A stretch of 64,000 bases of DNA from positions 3,286,001-3,350,000 of the forward strand of contig CP186339.1 of the NCBI GenBank assembly GCA_049347715.1, written 5' to 3'. This DNA comes from Thalassotalea_B piscium_A. GTDB lineage: Bacteria; Pseudomonadota; Gammaproteobacteria; Enterobacterales; Alteromonadaceae. The notes under the pieces were generated by a model. The model was not told where the DNA came from. It was given only the letters and a program-made list of their open reading frames with translations, and made no database searches. Shown piece by piece: positions 63,913 through 64,000 of the stretch. The position numbers were made by a program, and so were the translations under genes. Every line of letters begins with the position of its first letter. Positions within the stretch are counted from its first letter, which is position 1.

Positions 63913-64000
63913 CACATTCCCTCATGTTCGTCGCCTAAGCGTGCTATTTCTTCCCCAAATTCTCGAATATCTTCAAATGAACGATAAACAGAAGCAAAAC
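63912..64000 (-). CDS. nrdR: Transcriptional repressor NrdR (C-terminus only)
   Basis: Only the last 28 residues are in the window: FASVYRSFEDIREFGEEIARL is the NrdR ATP-cone end. NrdR represses ribonucleotide reductase genes. Position before ribD is the usual one. Confidence 0.92.
   Translation of the reverse strand, partial: FASVYRSFEDIREFGEEIARLGDEHEGM

Noticed and set aside
1..64000. Defence island, prophage or insertion sequence
   Set aside because: No transposase, integrase, restriction, toxin-antitoxin or phage structural gene was recognised; most of the window is housekeeping or surface genes.

Overview
This window looks like chromosome from a low-GC marine gammaproteobacterium of the Alteromonadales, most likely Colwelliaceae (Colwellia or Thalassotalea type). 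I infer this from AT-rich codon use, a PomAB flagellar stator, RibBX, a MobA next to MoaA, and gene order shared with Shewanella-like genomes. No database search was possible, so the genus is a guess. No rRNA, tRNA, phage, intact insertion sequence or CRISPR array was recognised.

Layout. At 1-2900 lie pilW (cut by the window edge), rlmN and ndk. At 3140-18198, all on the minus strand, is a seven-gene biofilm-adhesin operon in the same order as the Shewanella bpf operon and functionally like Pseudomonas lap: a giant adhesin with sixteen 104-residue repeats, ABC exporter, HlyD-type adaptor, TolC-type channel, OmpA-like lipoprotein, LapG-type protease and LapD-type c-di-GMP receptor. The adhesin carries a TAAG site at residues 111-114, where LapG would be expected to cut. 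A PEP-CTERM protein gene lies just upstream. At 19154-19682 is a scar holding the 3' ends of two formerly divergent genes, a TonB-dependent receptor and an MFS-like transporter, each still followed by its terminator.

From 19796 to 34200 is a mixed set: a small outer-membrane barrel, two Ig-like lipoproteins, a PH-domain protein, NAD-malic enzyme, NnrS, a D-2-hydroxyacid dehydrogenase, a FAD amine oxidase, a GNAT, a class V aminotransferase and a PAS-GGDEF protein. From 34301 to 40101 come ung and the thrABC operon, with a leader peptide (thrL) rich in Thr and Ile codons and an attenuator. From 40115 to 42036 is a receiver / CheC / PAS-GGDEF module. From 42371 to 45313 are ygjP and yebG behind a perfect LexA box, then moaA-mobA behind a probable molybdenum-cofactor riboswitch. 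rmf, a short gene, is at 45377-45550.

From 45871 to 63912+ the content is mostly housekeeping: DUF3820 and DUF3083 proteins, yajQ, a VanZ-panE pair, thiI, pomAB, xseB-ispA-dxs, an amidase, a periplasmic protein, a solute-binding/GGDEF fusion, and a nrdR-(hypothetical)-ribD-ribE-ribBX cluster that runs off the right edge.

A common thread is cyclic-di-GMP. Three diguanylate cyclases with intact GG(D/E)EF and RxxD inhibitory sites, a catalytically degenerate LapD receptor, and YajQ (a reported c-di-GMP binder in some species) occur together with the adhesin that LapD/LapG control.
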